DNA from: Solicoccozyma terricola
Lineage: Eukaryota; Basidiomycota; Tremellomycetes; Filobasidiales; Piskurozymaceae
Assembly: GCA_001600875.1 (NCBI GenBank)
Contig: BCLD01000021.1
Location: 135,445-165,478, forward strand
Direction of reading: 5' to 3'
Length of the DNA: 30,034 bases
Part shown: positions 29,170 through 30,034 of the stretch, piece after piece
Position numbering within the stretch: position 1 is the stretch's first letter
How the letters are laid out: every line of letters starts with the position of its first letter
Program-made: the position numbers and the translations under genes
Notes under the pieces: model-generated
What the model was told of the DNA's origin: nothing
Seen by the model: only the letters and a program-made list of their open reading frames with translations
Database searches by the model: none

Positions 29170-30034
29170 ATGAGAGACAAATTACCGGCCGAAACGCAAA
29201 CAGCATCATCATCTACCATTCCTCATTCCAGAACGATGTCGAAGAGTGCATCAGCAGGGAGTGTGGGTCGGTCACCGAAGAAAGCGGCGGCGAGTGGTGT
29301 AGAGACTGGGGGAGAGAATGGGGGAGAGAAGGTGGAGGAAGAGAACACTCGAAGTCCTGTTATGAGTGAGAAGGGGGGGAGTNTTGATGGCGAATGTGAG
29401 TTGGAGGCGGAATTCGAGGTCGAGAGGAACTGAAGCTGATGTTTAGAAACGGCCACAACGCAGTACCTCGACCTAGTTCATCATCATCAAACTGCAAACT
29501 AGCCCCTTCTCAATCACGCCATCGACCACCTATACGGCCTGCCATCCCATCGATCTCCAAATCCAAATTCGAGCTGGAACCCAATCCATTCGAACAGTCC
29601 TTCTCCAGAACCTCAAAATCCATCCACACACGAGTACAATCACAATCCTNAAGTGAGGATGTCAGCGGTCCAAATCTTGAAGGTGTTGTAGCGAAGCATG
29701 AACGAACGAGTCCTTCTGGTGATGGACCACCAACTGCTTTGCCACCGTTAAGCGCGTTGGCTAGTCCAGCTACGGATCCAGCAAATCATTTCTCTTGGTC
29801 AGGATTGAGTTCGTCATTACGTGCTGGACTACTCTCACCTGCCGTGTTGACCGGGCCTGCCAGTCATGCTACTCATGTTACGAGTGAATTCTCACATGGA
29901 ACCGGGTTGACACCTCAGTTGGCTGGTGGTTATGATTCAGCGATGGTTTGGACTGGTTTCACTCCTGGAAGTGGGTTTACTCCAAATTTCGGTGGAGCGT
30001 GTGGAGGGCCATCAAGCTTCCCGATGCCGAGTCC
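29170..30034 (+). CDS. ATF1/AtfA-like bZIP transcription factor, 5' part (runs off the window)
   Basis: Stress-responsive ATF/CREB factors act in the nucleus downstream of the Hog1/Sty1 MAP kinase. Start candidates are ATG at 29170 (MRDKLPAETQ) or 29236 (MSKSASAG), both in frame. The second segment reads SKFELEPNPFEQSFSRT, FSWSGLSSSLRAGLLSPAVL and, near the end, TGLTPQLAG and FTPGSGFTPNFGG, matching the osmotic-stress and recombination-associated regions of Aft1/Atf1 proteins; the bZIP would lie beyond the window. The first segment stops at TGA (29431-29433), and the family sequence continues in another frame from about 29452 to the end, so there is an intron, sequence error or real frameshift between. 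A TNA codon at about 29650 is ambiguous. If the shift is real, this copy is broken. Confidence 0.65.

Noticed and set aside
1..30034. tRNA, rRNA or CRISPR features
   Set aside because: No B-box-like GGTTCGAATCC motif with a cloverleaf, no rRNA core sequence and no regularly spaced repeat-spacer array was seen. A covariance-model scan could change this for tRNAs.

Overview
The window looks like nuclear DNA of a basidiomycete yeast, most likely a tremellomycete close to Cryptococcus/Kwoniella. The grounds are many short introns (about 45-105 bp) with GTGAGT-like donors and CAG/TAG acceptors, an Ecl1-type zinc-finger gene, an ATF1-like bZIP gene and a modular Cys-rich metallothionein like the fungal copper metallothioneins. 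No rRNA, tRNA or CRISPR array was found. All coordinates were read by eye and may be off by a base or two.

Layout. 1-1.65 kb: low-complexity DNA ending in a truncated copia LTR. 1.75-3.6 kb (minus): a spliced gene with an N-terminal Ecl1 zinc finger. 4.47-5.25 kb (minus): a decayed succinate dehydrogenase iron-sulfur subunit (SDHB), next to a NIF3-like exon fragment. 6.7-8.8 kb (minus): an intact-looking four-exon gene of unknown function with two CxxC modules; part of its 5' region is duplicated at 9.4 kb. 11.1-13.0 kb (plus): a ten-or-more-exon MFS transporter pseudogene. 13.1-15.3 kb: a patchwork of an IlvD/EDD dehydratase C-terminus (minus), a central piece of phosphoketolase (minus) and a rhodanese 3' piece (plus). 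16.3-17.7 kb: a solo LTR with a target-site duplication and two copia fragments in opposite orientation. 17.7-18.3 kb (minus): a frameshifted SIR2-like (SIR2_2) gene. 19.1-19.7 kb: the 3' end of a second copia family with a complete LTR. 21.7-22.6 kb: two tandem duplications, an inverted partial copy of the ATF1-like gene, and telomere-like hexamers. 24.1-24.8 kb (plus): the metallothionein gene. 24.9-27.3 kb: more LTR and copia fragments. 29.2 kb to the end: the 5' part of an ATF1-like bZIP gene.

This reads as a repeat-rich accessory or subtelomere-like region where retrotransposon debris and truncated, decayed copies of housekeeping genes lie among a few apparently live genes. A dispersed family of short palindromes (AAAAGACAGGCTGTCTTTT and variants) recurs between the pieces; two copies pair into a roughly 125-bp element. 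No operon-like cooperation is expected. The best candidates for live genes are the Ecl1-like gene, the CxxC gene and the metallothionein.
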